From: UBA6059 sp040222235
Lineage (GTDB): Bacteria > Bacteroidota > Bacteroidia > Cytophagales > Cyclobacteriaceae
NCBI GenBank assembly: GCA_040222235.1
Contig: JAVKDO010000066.1
Span: 16,899-80,898 of the forward strand
Direction: 5' to 3'
Length of the DNA: 64,000 nt
The notes under the pieces were generated by a model. It worked only from the letters and a program-made list of their open reading frames with translations. It was not told the origin of the DNA and did no database searches. How positions within the stretch are numbered: the first letter of the stretch is position 1; each line of letters begins with the position of its first letter. Positions 51,874 to 61,614 of this stretch are shown in pieces. The translations under genes were made by a program, and so were the position numbers.

Positions 51874-52728
51874 ATGAAGATCATCGAATGCCCACGGGAC
51901 GCCATGCAGGGTCTGCATGACTTCATCCCCACCGAAGAAAAAGCTGCCTACCTCAACCAACTGCTAAAAGTTGGCTTTGACACAATCGACTTTGGGAGCT
52001 TTGTTTCTCCAAAAGCCATTCCGCAGTTGAGGGATACCGCCGAGGTGCTCAGGCAGCTCAAGCTAGGAGACTCGAAATCAAAACTCTTGGCTATTGTTGC
52101 CAATGAACGTGGAGCTAAGGATGCAGCCTCTTTTTCTGAAATTCGCTATCAAGGCTTCCCACTGTCCTTATCAGACACCTTCCAGCAGCGCAATACCAAT
52201 AAATCGATTGATGAAGCGCTGGATACTGTAGCTAGTATTCAGGAGATATGTTTACCGGTGAATCAAAAGTTGGTGGTCTATTTGTCTATGGGTTTTGGTA
52301 ATCCTTATGGTGATCCATATGACACTTCATATATTTCAGCGTTCGTACAGAAGCTTGATAGACTGGGTATTACCATCATTTCATTGGCGGATACCATTGG
52401 TGTGGCTACCCCAGAGATAATTAGTAATGTTTTTCCCAAGGTACAGTCTGCTTATCCACATATAGAGTTCGGAGCACACCTACACTCTAATCTGGCTACC
52501 GCAATAGAAAAGGTCAAAGCGGCTTATGAAGCCGGTTGTCGCAGGATTGATAGTGCAATTCTAGGAATTGGTGGCTGCCCTATGGCAAAGGATGAATTGG
52601 TGGGTAACTTAGCTACCGAAACACTACTTGGATTTTTATCTGATACCGAGCTGACCGGCGATATAGATCAGTCGGCATGGTCAGAGTCTTTGAGACAGGC
52701 ATCAATGCTTTTCGACAAGTACAACTAA
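51874..52728 (+). CDS. hydroxymethylglutaryl-CoA lyase
   Basis: 284 residues from ATG 51874; the TTG at 51868 would add two residues. HMGL/DRE-TIM barrel with ECPRDAMQG (catalytic Asp), DFGSFVSPKAIPQ, LADTIGVATPE, GAHLHSNLATA and the signature GIGGCPMAKDELVGNLATE with the active-site Cys. It splits HMG-CoA into acetyl-CoA and acetoacetate, the last step of leucine degradation. It is monocistronic between a toxin-antitoxin island and a membrane protein. Confidence 0.92.
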   Translation: MKIIECPRDAMQGLHDFIPTEEKAAYLNQLLKVGFDTIDFGSFVSPKAIPQLRDTAEVLRQLKLGDSKSKLLAIVANERGAKDAASFSEIRYQGFPLSLSDTFQQRNTNKSIDEALDTVASIQEICLPVNQKLVVYLSMGFGNPYGDPYDTSYISAFVQKLDRLGITIISLADTIGVATPEIISNVFPKVQSAYPHIEFGAHLHSNLATAIEKVKAAYEAGCRRIDSAILGIGGCPMAKDELVGNLATETLLGFLSDTELTGDIDQSAWSESLRQASMLFDKYN

Positions 52729-52861
52729 TTGTAAATTTAGACTTTACATTCAAACTATTCTACTGCCATTTCATTTAGTAAGAGCGGTCAATTATTTCAA
52801 CTAGAGTTAATACTTCCGAACGCCCTATTTATTTAAATGAATCTTTCACCAAGATAGCCCG

Positions 52862-53710
52862 ATGACATTAACAACGCTTTTTGAACAAGCAGAGAAACTA
52901 TGGCATAAGCGTTTCACAACCGTACTCATTTCCAGAGTGCTGATTTTTAGCTTCTTACTGGGTCTGACCCTTGCTTCACTATCCTACTTTTCAATTATCA
53001 AGGCAGATATACCTTTTTTCATCTCGATAGACATTTCGTTCTCTGTACTGCTGGTTTTTGAAATACTCGGATTGATATTCATTTTGCCCAAATCCGTGGC
53101 TGACGCGCTAGGAAAGCAATTTGAGATTTTCTCTATTATTCTGCTAAGATCGGCTTTCAAAGAGTTTGGTGCTCTTAACAGTACGATTACAATGGATCAA
53201 CTGAGTCAGCCTGACTTCTATTATATGTTTTATGATGCATTTGGAGCGCTGATTATTTTTCTAATCATTGGTTTTTTCTATAAGATCCAGCGTCACGAAC
53301 GCATTACGGATACTGACCAAGAGCAGTATGAGTTCAAGCGGTTCAAGCAAGTCTTGGCATCAGGGATTCTACTGGTTTTTCTGGTTCTGGGCGTTCATGA
53401 TATTTATCAATTCTTTGTTCAGGGGATTCATGAAACTTCCATTAAGACATTTTACCTGTTTTTGATATTTGCCGATATACTTGTGTTACTCTATTCATTA
53501 CGCTACACCACTCGCTATTACAACATTTTTAGGTACTCTTCATTTGCCTTCGCTACCGTACTTATCAGAATGGCACTATCCGCCGGCCCGCTTGTGAATG
53601 TATTGATGGGACTGCTGGCAGGGTTGTTTGTTTTAGGATTGAGCTTTACTTACAACTACTTCCGTGCCACCGGCGACCATCCCGACATGGCAGATCAGAC
53701 CAGTTTATAG
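52862..53710 (+). CDS. conserved multi-pass membrane protein of unknown function
   Basis: 282 residues with about seven hydrophobic helices (VLIFSFLLGLTLASLSYF, FSVLLVFEILGLIFIL, AFGALIIFLIIGFFY, ASGILLVFLVLGVHDIYQFF, FYLFLIFADILVLLYSL and two near the end). Charged segments such as HERITDTDQEQYEFKRFKQ sit between. Not recognised; no catalytic motif. Its last 16 bp overlap the convergent end of dprA. Confidence 0.7.
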   Translation: MTLTTLFEQAEKLWHKRFTTVLISRVLIFSFLLGLTLASLSYFSIIKADIPFFISIDISFSVLLVFEILGLIFILPKSVADALGKQFEIFSIILLRSAFKEFGALNSTITMDQLSQPDFYYMFYDAFGALIIFLIIGFFYKIQRHERITDTDQEQYEFKRFKQVLASGILLVFLVLGVHDIYQFFVQGIHETSIKTFYLFLIFADILVLLYSLRYTTRYYNIFRYSSFAFATVLIRMALSAGPLVNVLMGLLAGLFVLGLSFTYNYFRATGDHPDMADQTSL

Positions 53711-54795
53711 CGCTTCCCCGGTAACGTCTTCACTATTCCGGCGAATTCAAGTTCAAGAAGTTTTGATGCAAGCTTATTGAGTGGCACCTGTGTCTTCCAG
53801 GCCAGTTGATCAATCTGCAAACCCTCTTTGTCTTGGATGAGTGCTTCAAGAATTGACTTTTCTGGCTCTCCATAATTGCTGAGCTGAATTTTCGGCAGAG
53901 CAAGCTGACTAGCTCCGAGATCCCAATTCATGTTGTATAGTAAGTCCTTGATCTTGGTATAAGGAATCGCTCGCTGTGAGGTGATCAAATCATGACAGCC
54001 TTTTGAGTAGGTGTTGGTGATATTTCCGGGTACGGCAAAGACGTCCTTGTTGTAGGTATAGGCAATATCAGCGGTGATGAGCGCACCGCCTTTCTCTGCA
54101 GCTTCTATTACGATTAATGCGTCGCTGAGCCCAGCAATGATCCTGTTGCGGGCGGGGAAGAGATGAGCTTCTGGTTTGGTACCCAAAGGATTTTCAGAGA
54201 GTATTCCACCTTCTTCGAGCATCTGCTCGCATGTAGACTTATGAACCGCTGGATAGATCTTATCAAGACCACCAGCTAACACACCAAAAGTGGGTATCTG
54301 ATGTTTCAGAGAAGACCGGTGGGCATGAATATCTATGCCGTAGGCCAGTCCGCTGATGGTCACTATGCCTACAGAAGCCAGGTCTGCGCAGACCTGATCC
54401 ACCACCTCTTTCCCATAGGCCGTAGCTTTACGAGTACCCACGATCCCCACGGTTCTAGTAGCGTTAAGATTGCCATTTCCTTTGAAGTAGAGAAGAGAAG
54501 GAGAATCGGCAATGGCTTTAAGTCGAGATGGGAATGCCTTGTCGGTGTAAAAGAGAATCTGAATGTCCTGCTTCAGGCAGTCTTCAATGATACGATCTGC
54601 TTCATCAAGTCTATTTTCAAGACTGATATCCAATATCCGTTTGGATCCAATGCCAGGTATTTTTTGAAGTTTTGAGATTGGGGTGGAGAAGATGGCCTGG
54701 GCGCTACCGCAATAGCTGACTAGCTGCTTAGTAAGCTGGTCACCAACACCTGGAATTAGTCCAAGCGCTACCTGATAGCGCTTTTCTTCACTCAT
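53695..54795 (-). CDS. dprA: DNA-processing protein DprA
   Basis: 366 residues. A SAM-like helix-hairpin-helix N-terminus (KLQKIPGIGSKRILDI) is followed by the Rossmann core: VGIVGTRKATAYGKEV, VTISGLAYGIDIHAH, GVLAGGLDKIYP, LFPARNRIIAGLSDALIVIEAAEKGGALITA. The C-terminal winged domain is LEALIQDKEGLQIDQL. DprA loads RecA on incoming single strands during natural transformation. It follows merR by 6 bp. Confidence 0.95.
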   Translation of the reverse strand: MSEEKRYQVALGLIPGVGDQLTKQLVSYCGSAQAIFSTPISKLQKIPGIGSKRILDISLENRLDEADRIIEDCLKQDIQILFYTDKAFPSRLKAIADSPSLLYFKGNGNLNATRTVGIVGTRKATAYGKEVVDQVCADLASVGIVTISGLAYGIDIHAHRSSLKHQIPTFGVLAGGLDKIYPAVHKSTCEQMLEEGGILSENPLGTKPEAHLFPARNRIIAGLSDALIVIEAAEKGGALITADIAYTYNKDVFAVPGNITNTYSKGCHDLITSQRAIPYTKIKDLLYNMNWDLGASQLALPKIQLSNYGEPEKSILEALIQDKEGLQIDQLAWKTQVPLNKLASKLLELEFAGIVKTLPGKRYKLV

Positions 54796-54801
54796 TATTA
54801 A

Positions 54802-55137
54802 TTACAATTGATCCTTAATATCTATTAGAAAGCCGCGGATTCTTTTGAGAGACTCCACCATTTCCACCTTGTCCATTGCAGCATTGACATCACTCTTAAT
54901 GAATTCTCTGGCACCTTGTAAAGTGTAGCCTTTTTCCTTCACTAGGTGAAAGATCAGCTTAACGTTCTTTATATCCTCTTTGGTAAATTGACGATTGCCC
55001 TTTCTGTTCTTCTTAGGTTTGATAATATCGAACTCACCCTCCCAAAACCTGATGAGTGATGTAGCCACACCTAGATCATCGGCGACTTCTCCGATAGTGT
55101 AGTATTTTTTCTCTATTTCTTTTTCCTTGTAAGGCAC
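54802..55137 (-). CDS. MerR-family regulator
   Basis: 111 residues starting at GTG 55137, chosen because MPYKEKEIEKKYYTIGEVADDLGV is the strongly conserved N-terminus of this Bacteroidota protein. The winged helix-turn-helix continues with IRFWEGEFDIIKPKKNRKGNRQF and the coiled region HLVKEKGYTLQGAREF. It lacks a C-terminal effector domain. Its place in front of dprA suggests a shared transcript. Function unknown. Confidence 0.88.
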   Translation of the reverse strand: MPYKEKEIEKKYYTIGEVADDLGVATSLIRFWEGEFDIIKPKKNRKGNRQFTKEDIKNVKLIFHLVKEKGYTLQGAREFIKSDVNAAMDKVEMVESLKRIRGFLIDIKDQL

Positions 55138-55142
55138 TCGTG

Positions 55143-55376
55143 TCAGTCTTGAATATAGTTAATAATACCAGCATCCCCAATGGTTAATGCTATTTCAGGA
55201 ACTCTTCTTTGACCAAGAGTTGAGTCTCCGTTATTCCGCAGTTGTACGAGTATGCTCTTAGCAGAAATACTTGTCAATCCTCTTAAAAAATAGCGTACGA
55301 CGGTGCTAGTGATTAAATCTATTTTGTCTACAATGAAAAAATTAAAAATAGATGTCGAAGAGATACGAATTGTCAT
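55143..55376 (-). CDS. possible 77-residue protein upstream of merR (doubtful)
   Basis: An ATG-started frame ends 5 bp before the merR GTG. The product (start MTIRISSTSIFNFFIVDK, end DAGIINYIQD) is not recognised. Spacing to merR would suit coupled translation. Against it are the lack of any motif and its place right after the terminator of the M23 gene, where a promoter for merR would be expected. It may be non-coding leader. The remainder of the 55377-55523 gap contains only the terminator. Confidence 0.25.
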   Translation of the reverse strand: MTIRISSTSIFNFFIVDKIDLITSTVVRYFLRGLTSISAKSILVQLRNNGDSTLGQRRVPEIALTIGDAGIINYIQD

Positions 55377-55464
55377 GAAGGACTGATAATCAAGTAGTCA
55401 AAAGTATGTATTTGAATGTCTGATAGAAGCGATTTGACATTTTAGTTTTCCACATTTTGTGTAC

Positions 55465-55494
55465 AAAAAAAGCAACCTGAATTCAGGTTGCTTC
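55465..55494 (-). terminator. Rho-independent terminator after the M23 peptidase gene
   Basis: Perfect palindrome built of AGCAACCTGAA and its complement, with a T run on the minus strand (A run at 55465-55470 on the plus strand). It is 30 bp beyond the stop of the peptidase gene. Confidence 0.9.
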
Positions 55495-55523
55495 AATACT
55501 CTTGATATAGAGATAGTTACCTC

Positions 55524-56507
55524 CTAGTAGGAACCCAGCGATTGGTTCTCAATAGAGGCTAGTCTCAAAATTTCTTCATACTCAGCAGGACCAAGGTCTT
55601 GATAAAAATAATGAACGGGGTTTATCTTTTTCCCATCCTTCATTACCTCATAATGGCAGTGTGGTGAAGTTGATTTCCCAGTGTTGCCTACCATCCCAAT
55701 CTGCTCACCTCTTTTTACTTTTTGTCCTTTCTTTACCATATGCATATCCATATGAGCATACTTCGTTACATATCCAAAGCCATGGTCAATTTCAACTTGC
55801 TTCCCATAGTCGCCATACGTGGTGCTTACCCTTCGTACTACACCATCTCCCGTTGCGTAGATTGGGGTGCCTCTTGGAGCTGAAAAATCAACGCCGTAGT
55901 GCATTTTTCTAACCTTAAGTATGGGGTCAGTCCGCATGCCGTACCCAGAAGATAGGCGCTTCAGTTCTTTGTTGGAGATGGGTTGTATTGCCGGTAGGGC
56001 TGAGTAAAGAGCTTCTTTATTCTCGGCCATCTCCAGTATCTCATCATAAGACTTGGTCTGGATATACATCTGCTTCTTCAGCTTATCAATTTTACCGTAG
56101 GTTTCAACGATCAAGTCTTCACGCTCCAGATCTTCGTCCATCAGACCCTTATACCGATTCGTACCTCCGATACCTGCCGTACGTATAGATGAAGGGATTG
56201 GATCTGCTTCAAAGATGACACGATAGACGTAATCATCCCTCTCCTGAAGGTTAGAGAGCATCTGATTAGCTGCTGTCATTTCACTTGCCAAAAGATCGTA
56301 ATAGATTTTAAGTTCTTCGTTCTCCTTTTTTAATTGAGCTACCTCGGGAGACTCGAAATACGTGCTGTAAGCATAGAATATACCCACCGCCAAGATCAAT
56401 GATACAGAGAGGAATCCCAGTAGATTAGTGACAATGTCCCAGCTTGAAACCTTGACCCTTTCGTACTTGCAGGATTCAGTATCATAGTAATATTTAATTC
56501 TAGCCAT
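55524..56507 (-). CDS. M23-family (LytM) metallopeptidase, membrane-anchored
   Basis: 327 residues. An N-terminal cytoplasmic stretch with MARIKYYYD precedes one membrane helix (VTNLLGFLSVSLILAVGIFYAY), a coiled coil (~55-90) and the C-terminal LytM domain. Zinc-site residues are present: MHYGVDFSAPRGTPIYA (H-x3-D) and PHCHYEV (HxH). It is expected to cut peptidoglycan cross-links, or to regulate such enzymes, in the periplasm. It is monocistronic with its own terminator and divergent from alaS. Confidence 0.92.
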   Translation of the reverse strand: MARIKYYYDTESCKYERVKVSSWDIVTNLLGFLSVSLILAVGIFYAYSTYFESPEVAQLKKENEELKIYYDLLASEMTAANQMLSNLQERDDYVYRVIFEADPIPSSIRTAGIGGTNRYKGLMDEDLEREDLIVETYGKIDKLKKQMYIQTKSYDEILEMAENKEALYSALPAIQPISNKELKRLSSGYGMRTDPILKVRKMHYGVDFSAPRGTPIYATGDGVVRRVSTTYGDYGKQVEIDHGFGYVTKYAHMDMHMVKKGQKVKRGEQIGMVGNTGKSTSPHCHYEVMKDGKKINPVHYFYQDLGPAEYEEILRLASIENQSLGSY

Positions 56508-56669
56508 ACCTCTACGACAATCGTATTTTATCTAATTTTGAGCCTGATTTTGATATCAGCTAAATACAAAAAACATTAAACGGATGGTTCAATTAATCGT
56601 TGCAATATACGATTTATTCGTCTGAATTGAAAAACGGGGTGATTTCCAGCCTCTGAGAGAACTTGCAGT

Positions 56670-59309
56670 ATGAATTCAAAAGACATTAGGAAGCAGTTTT
56701 TGTCCTTTTTCGAATCGAAGGGCCACTTGGTTGTGCCCTCTGCGCCGATGGTGGTGCAGAATGATCCTACCCTGATGTTTACTAATGCTGGGATGAATCA
56801 GTTCAAGGACTATTTTCTTGGCAATGGCGAACCTAAATCTAATCGCATAACGGATACTCAGAAATGTCTGAGGGTAAGCGGTAAACATAACGACCTTGAA
56901 GAGGTCGGTATGGATACTTACCATCATACGATGTTTGAAATGCTTGGCAACTGGTCTTTTGGTGAGTATTTTAAGCCAGAGGCAATCGCTTGGGCCTGGG
57001 AGCTTCTCACTGATGTATATAAGCTACCTAAGGACAGATTGTATGTGACGGTTTTTGGTGGAGACGAGACAGACGGATTGTCCATAGATCAGGAGGCGTA
57101 CGATGAATGGGAGAAGATAATCCCCAAAGACCGGATTCTATATGGATCTAAGAAGGATAACTTCTGGGAAATGGGCGATACAGGTCCTTGCGGGCCTTGC
57201 TCAGAGATTCATATCGACCTAAGATCTGAGGCAGAAATCAAGGCTACTCCAGGTGAAGACTTGGTCAATAATGACCACCCACAAGTAGTCGAAGTGTGGA
57301 ATCTGGTATTCATGCAGTTTAATCGTGCTTACGATGGAAAACTCAACCCTCTTCCAGCTCAGCATGTAGATACAGGTATGGGATTCGAGCGTTTGGCTAT
57401 GGCCATTCAGGGTAAGAAGTCCAACTATGATACCGATATTTTCCAGCCACTTATTCAGTTTATTTCAAAGGCCGCTGGAGTCACTTATGGAAAAGAAGAG
57501 ACCACTGACATAGCGATAAGAGTGATGTCGGATCATATCCGTGCGATAGCTTTTGCGATAGCTGATGGACAGCTACCTAGTAATGTCAAAGCGGGGTACG
57601 TGATACGCAGAATATTGCGACGAGCTGTTAGGTACGGATATACTTTCTTGGGATTTCAGGAGCCTTTCATGTACAAACTGATGCCTGTACTGGTGGAGCA
57701 GTTTGATGAAGTATTTCCAGAACTGGGAATGCAGGCAGATTTCATCACCAAGGTGATCATGGAGGAAGAGGCTAGTTTTCTGCGAACGCTGGAGCGTGGT
57801 TTGAAGCGTATTGACAGCTTGATGTCTACATTTAAGAGTCAAGAAAATACGATTGATGGTAAGGCTGCCTTTGAATTGTATGACACTTTTGGGTTCCCCC
57901 TTGACCTTACCGCATTGATAGCCAGAGAGAACGGACTGACCGTGGATGAAGAAGGGTTTACTAAGGAAATGGCAGTGCAGAAGTCAAGATCCAAAGACGC
58001 TGCAAAGGTTGATAAAGGAGATTGGATAGAAATTCAGCCAAATGCTGAGGTAACCTTTGTTGGATACGATCATTTAGAAGCGCCTGTTCAAATTACCAAG
58101 TACAGAGAGGTACAAGAGAAGGGGAAGTCGACTTTTCAGGTAGTCTTCGACCAGACACCTTTCTATGCCGAGAGTGGTGGACAGGTGGGAGATACCGGCT
58201 ATATCACCGTTGGTGATGAGAAGTGGACCGTAAGCAACACCCAAAAAGAGAACGACCTAATTATCCATTGGATGCCAAAACTACCGACCAATCTAGAAGG
58301 CGAGTTTCAGGCTATCGTAGGTAAGTCAAGGCGGCATCTGACAATGAGTAATCACAGTGCCACGCACCTGCTCCATGCTGCTTTGAGAATTGTACTAGGT
58401 GAGCATGTTCAGCAGAAGGGCTCTTACGTGGATGATAAGGTCTTGAGGTTTGACTTTTCGCATTTCAGTAAGATGACAGATGAAGAGTTGGCAGAAGTTG
58501 AGAAGATCGTCAATAGGAAGATCCGTGAGAATATTGCGTTAGATGAAAAGCGAAATACTCCCATTGAAGAAGCTAAGAAAATGGGTGCTATGGCACTCTT
58601 TGGAGAGAAGTACGGCGAATTTGTTAGAGTAATTACTTTTGATAAGGGTTTTTCGGTAGAGCTATGTGGTGGTACGCATGTGCCTCAGACAGGTCATATT
58701 GGATTTTTGAAGATCCTATCGGAAAGTTCTGTGGCAGCAGGTGTAAGAAGGATAGAGGCGGTAACCGCTGACAGGGCCGAGCAGTACATCGCTGATCAGG
58801 TGCAACTGGTCAACGAGGTGAAGGAAGTGCTTAAGAACCCTAAAGATCCATTGAAAGCGATCACAGCTTTAGTGGCGGAGCGCTCGAAATTGGCCAAGGA
58901 AATAGACGGACTCTTAGCAGAGAAAGGAAAACTGGTAAAGTCTGAGCTAAAGGCTAAAGTAGTAAGTGAAAATGGTATCAATATCCTCATCGAGGAGGTG
59001 GAGATGCCATCAGCAGATATTCTGAAAAAGCTGAGTTTCGAGCTGAAAAATGAGATTGACAATCTTGTGATGGTGCTAGCTGCCAATATTGAGGGTAAGC
59101 CACAAATATCAGTAGTGGTAGACGATGCTTTGGTAAAGCAGTACGACCTGCATGCAGGCAACATGGTCAAAGAACTCGCCAAGGAGATTCGAGGAGGAGG
59201 AGGAGGACAGCCGTTTTTTGCCACCGCAGGTGGAAGTGATGTGACAGGTCTATCTCGTGTACCAGTTGCTGCTAAGAAGATGTTAAGTGAACTAAAACAA
59301 GCGAAATAG
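56670..59309 (+). CDS. alaS: alanine-tRNA ligase
   Basis: 879 residues, normal size. Class II core: HLVVPSAPMVVQNDPTLMFTNAGMNQFKD (motif 1 region), DTYHHTMFEMLGNWSFGEYF, DTGPCGPCSEIH and the glycine-rich aminoacylation site near VDTGMGFERLA. The editing domain has the zinc pairs HSATHLLHAAL and VELCGGTHVPQTG. The C-Ala domain ends in EIRGGGGGQPFFATAGG. The 162-bp gap upstream gave no certain promoter. Confidence 0.97.
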   Translation: MNSKDIRKQFLSFFESKGHLVVPSAPMVVQNDPTLMFTNAGMNQFKDYFLGNGEPKSNRITDTQKCLRVSGKHNDLEEVGMDTYHHTMFEMLGNWSFGEYFKPEAIAWAWELLTDVYKLPKDRLYVTVFGGDETDGLSIDQEAYDEWEKIIPKDRILYGSKKDNFWEMGDTGPCGPCSEIHIDLRSEAEIKATPGEDLVNNDHPQVVEVWNLVFMQFNRAYDGKLNPLPAQHVDTGMGFERLAMAIQGKKSNYDTDIFQPLIQFISKAAGVTYGKEETTDIAIRVMSDHIRAIAFAIADGQLPSNVKAGYVIRRILRRAVRYGYTFLGFQEPFMYKLMPVLVEQFDEVFPELGMQADFITKVIMEEEASFLRTLERGLKRIDSLMSTFKSQENTIDGKAAFELYDTFGFPLDLTALIARENGLTVDEEGFTKEMAVQKSRSKDAAKVDKGDWIEIQPNAEVTFVGYDHLEAPVQITKYREVQEKGKSTFQVVFDQTPFYAESGGQVGDTGYITVGDEKWTVSNTQKENDLIIHWMPKLPTNLEGEFQAIVGKSRRHLTMSNHSATHLLHAALRIVLGEHVQQKGSYVDDKVLRFDFSHFSKMTDEELAEVEKIVNRKIRENIALDEKRNTPIEEAKKMGAMALFGEKYGEFVRVITFDKGFSVELCGGTHVPQTGHIGFLKILSESSVAAGVRRIEAVTADRAEQYIADQVQLVNEVKEVLKNPKDPLKAITALVAERSKLAKEIDGLLAEKGKLVKSELKAKVVSENGINILIEEVEMPSADILKKLSFELKNEIDNLVMVLAANIEGKPQISVVVDDALVKQYDLHAGNMVKELAKEIRGGGGGQPFFATAGGSDVTGLSRVPVAAKKMLSELKQAK

Positions 59310-59382
59310 GGCTTAATCAGTTGTGCGGGCGGCTTATGGAAATATGCTGTGCCTTCAGATCATTTGGACGTAAATTGAGAGT

Positions 59383-60486
59383 ATGATGAAGTATGCTTAT
59401 CTAGGACTGATTGGAGTTTTGTTGTTTGCTTGTGATAAACCCGCTGAGAATACTATACTGCTTGACTTACATGTGACTAACCCTCAAGGTTCGTTAGTGA
59501 AACTTGAAAAGGTATGGGATGAGGGCGTGATCGTTCAGGACTCATTCATGCTAGATGGCGAAGGCAAGTATTCCGGTAGGGTAGAGGTGCTAGAACCTAC
59601 CTTCTACAGAATCAACATTACCGACCGACAGTACGTGAATGTTATTCTTGATGATACAGATGTGAAGGTTGTTGCGGCTGGAGATCAGCCTGCTGGAGAT
59701 GTCACTGTGACGGGATCTGTAGATACTGATCACCTCACCAAAGCGCGTGATCTCGCCAAGAACTTTCAAGAGAATGTGCAAATGCTTCAGGCTGAGTTTG
59801 TTCAAGCGCGTGCCTCAGGAGATATTGAGACCGTCACGGATATTCAAGAGCAGTTCATCTACCTGCAAAACAAGAATACGAGCGACCTGAAATCGACGAT
59901 CTGGGGAATGGAGAACTCAATTGCTGCCGTGTTTGCTGTGAGCTACTTTCAAGATGAGGAGAGTGTTTTCCCATTCCTGGATAGCCTGTCTACGAGGTTT
60001 GAGGCCGCACTACCCAATAGCCCCTATACGGCCTCACTAGTTACCAAGGTCGATAATATGGCGGTTACCGCTATTGGTTCTGTCGCTCCAGAGATACAAT
60101 TGCCTTCTCCTGATGGAGAGAACGTCGCATTGAGTTCTTTAAGAGGCAAATATGTGCTCATTGATTTTTGGGCCGCCTGGTGCAGACCCTGTCGCGTGGA
60201 GAATCCTACCGTGGTAAAGGCCTACAATAGGTTTGCCGATCAAGGATTTGAAGTATATGGTGTTTCCCTCGACAGAAAGAAAGACGACTGGCTAAAAGCG
60301 ATAGCCGCTGATGGCTTACCCTGGATGCACGTCTCAGATTTGAAATATTGGCAGTCGGAGGCAGCTCGCAGCTACAAAGTGAGTGCCATTCCCGCAACTT
60401 TCTTATTGGATCCGGAAGGTAGAATCATTGCCAAAAACCTACGTGGTGAATCGCTAACAGCTAAGCTCGAGGAGATTTTCGGCTAG
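59383..60486 (+). CDS. TlpA/ResA-like thiol-disulfide lipoprotein with DUF4369 domain
   Basis: 367 residues. The lipoprotein signal ends in LLFACDKP. Residues ~25-120 form a beta-rich DUF4369-like domain, followed by a helical linker (~120-225). The C-terminal thioredoxin fold carries FWAAWCRPCRVENP, with CxxC as redox site, and VSAIPATFLLD as the cis-Pro loop. Such proteins reduce disulfides in the periplasm, often for cytochrome c maturation. Its 3' end overlaps by 4 bp the convergent gene. Confidence 0.88.
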   Translation: MMKYAYLGLIGVLLFACDKPAENTILLDLHVTNPQGSLVKLEKVWDEGVIVQDSFMLDGEGKYSGRVEVLEPTFYRINITDRQYVNVILDDTDVKVVAAGDQPAGDVTVTGSVDTDHLTKARDLAKNFQENVQMLQAEFVQARASGDIETVTDIQEQFIYLQNKNTSDLKSTIWGMENSIAAVFAVSYFQDEESVFPFLDSLSTRFEAALPNSPYTASLVTKVDNMAVTAIGSVAPEIQLPSPDGENVALSSLRGKYVLIDFWAAWCRPCRVENPTVVKAYNRFADQGFEVYGVSLDRKKDDWLKAIAADGLPWMHVSDLKYWQSEAARSYKVSAIPATFLLDPEGRIIAKNLRGESLTAKLEEIFG

Positions 60487-61088
60487 TCCTTAGGGAACAT
60501 CTCTTGAAGTACACCCCAGAGCTTTCTTTTTAGCGGAACATGTTGATCCAGCAAGTGAAGTTCATCCGACACTAACACTCTCGTGTTGCCGAATTGTTGT
60601 GTCTCATACTGAGCTGTCATCTTGTAACCTTCAAGTTTCAAGTCTGTTGATGAACTGAAGATTAAGATATTCTCAAAATCATTGAGCTGACCTGGTAGCT
60701 CCTTGAAAGCGGGGTTGACATAAACGCCCTGCATCACATCAATACCCACTGCCCCTATGATCTTAAGCATCAGCTTTTTGAGGTGTACCGGCAAAGGCTC
60801 AGATTCATCAAACTGATATATGACCAACAGCTTCTTTGTAGGGATAACAACGACTTTCTCCTCAGTAACAGGCGCCTCCTGTTTCTTTTCAACCTCAGGT
60901 TCTGCAACAATGGCCATTGGGTCAGCAACTTCTTGTTTGGACTGATCGGCAGCCTGAGTCTCTACTTTTTCTTCAACTGTCTCTTCACTAGGAGCTACCA
61001 CTTCGACAGTCGAAGAGTCTACCGGTTCCTTTACCAGATAGATCGGTTCGTTTATTAGAAATTTCAAATAGCCCTTTTCCTCACTCAT
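60483..61088 (-). CDS. conserved hypothetical protein with acidic low-complexity linker
   Basis: 201 residues, not recognised. A short N-terminal segment (GYLKFLINEPIYLVKE) is joined through ~60 residues rich in Glu, Val, Ala and Lys to a compact alpha/beta C-terminal domain (~85-200; LLVIYQFDESE, HLKKLMLKIIGAVGI, NILIFSS, HLLDQHVPLKRKLWGVLQEMF). No signal peptide. It is the last gene of a three-gene unit with the thioesterase (3 bp away) and pcm. The pattern of a peptide tethered to a small domain suggests a scaffold or partner protein. Confidence 0.7.
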   Translation of the reverse strand: MSEEKGYLKFLINEPIYLVKEPVDSSTVEVVAPSEETVEEKVETQAADQSKQEVADPMAIVAEPEVEKKQEAPVTEEKVVVIPTKKLLVIYQFDESEPLPVHLKKLMLKIIGAVGIDVMQGVYVNPAFKELPGQLNDFENILIFSSSTDLKLEGYKMTAQYETQQFGNTRVLVSDELHLLDQHVPLKRKLWGVLQEMFPKD

Positions 61089-61091
61089 GAC

Positions 61092-61610
61092 TTAGATATT
61101 GAATAGTGACTTGAGCTCAGTAGCATCATCCGGATTCATTCTCTTTGCGAGTACTAGCCTCAGTTGCCTACGCCTGAGTGCCCCGGTGTAGTGCTCTTTT
61201 TCGACTTCTGTTTCGGGTACGACATCAGCCACATCGATCGGTCTGCCGGACTGATCCACTGCCACGAAGGTAAAAAATGCGCTATTGCTTTCGATCTTTT
61301 TATTGCCAGGTATGTCTTCGGCGGTCACCTCTATATATACTTCCATAGACGAGCTAAAGCTACGCGTCACCTGAGCGGTTAGCGTGACCACATTCCCGAG
61401 TTGGATCGGTTTGCTAAAGGAGACATTGTCTACAGAGGCGGTTACCACAATCCTGTTAGAATGCTTCTGCGCAGCAATAGCAGATACAATATCCATCCAG
61501 TGCATCAGCCGTCCGCCCATGAGATTATTGAGCGTATTGGTGTCGTTAGGTAGTACCAGTTCGGTCATGGTCACCCGAGATTCCTTAGCCAACTTCTTTT
61601 TCTTCGCCAT
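61092..61610 (-). CDS. acyl-CoA thioesterase (hotdog fold)
   Basis: 172 residues from the ATG at 61610 (MAKKKKLAKESRVTMTEL). The frame extends upstream into the pcm gene, but that part is not family-like. The motif NTLNNLMGGRLMHWMDIVSAIAAQKHS is the catalytic helix region of the YciA/BACH type, and VDNVSFSKPIQLGNVVTL follows. It hydrolyses acyl-CoA; chain-length preference is unknown. It begins 4 bp after the pcm stop. Confidence 0.92.
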   Translation of the reverse strand: MAKKKKLAKESRVTMTELVLPNDTNTLNNLMGGRLMHWMDIVSAIAAQKHSNRIVVTASVDNVSFSKPIQLGNVVTLTAQVTRSFSSSMEVYIEVTAEDIPGNKKIESNSAFFTFVAVDQSGRPIDVADVVPETEVEKEHYTGALRRRQLRLVLAKRMNPDDATELKSLFNI

Positions 61611-61614
61611 AATC

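Noticed and set aside
51763..51960. Minus-strand 65-codon frame across the HMG-CoA lyase start
   Set aside because: It overlaps the conserved N-terminus of the lyase and has no family features.
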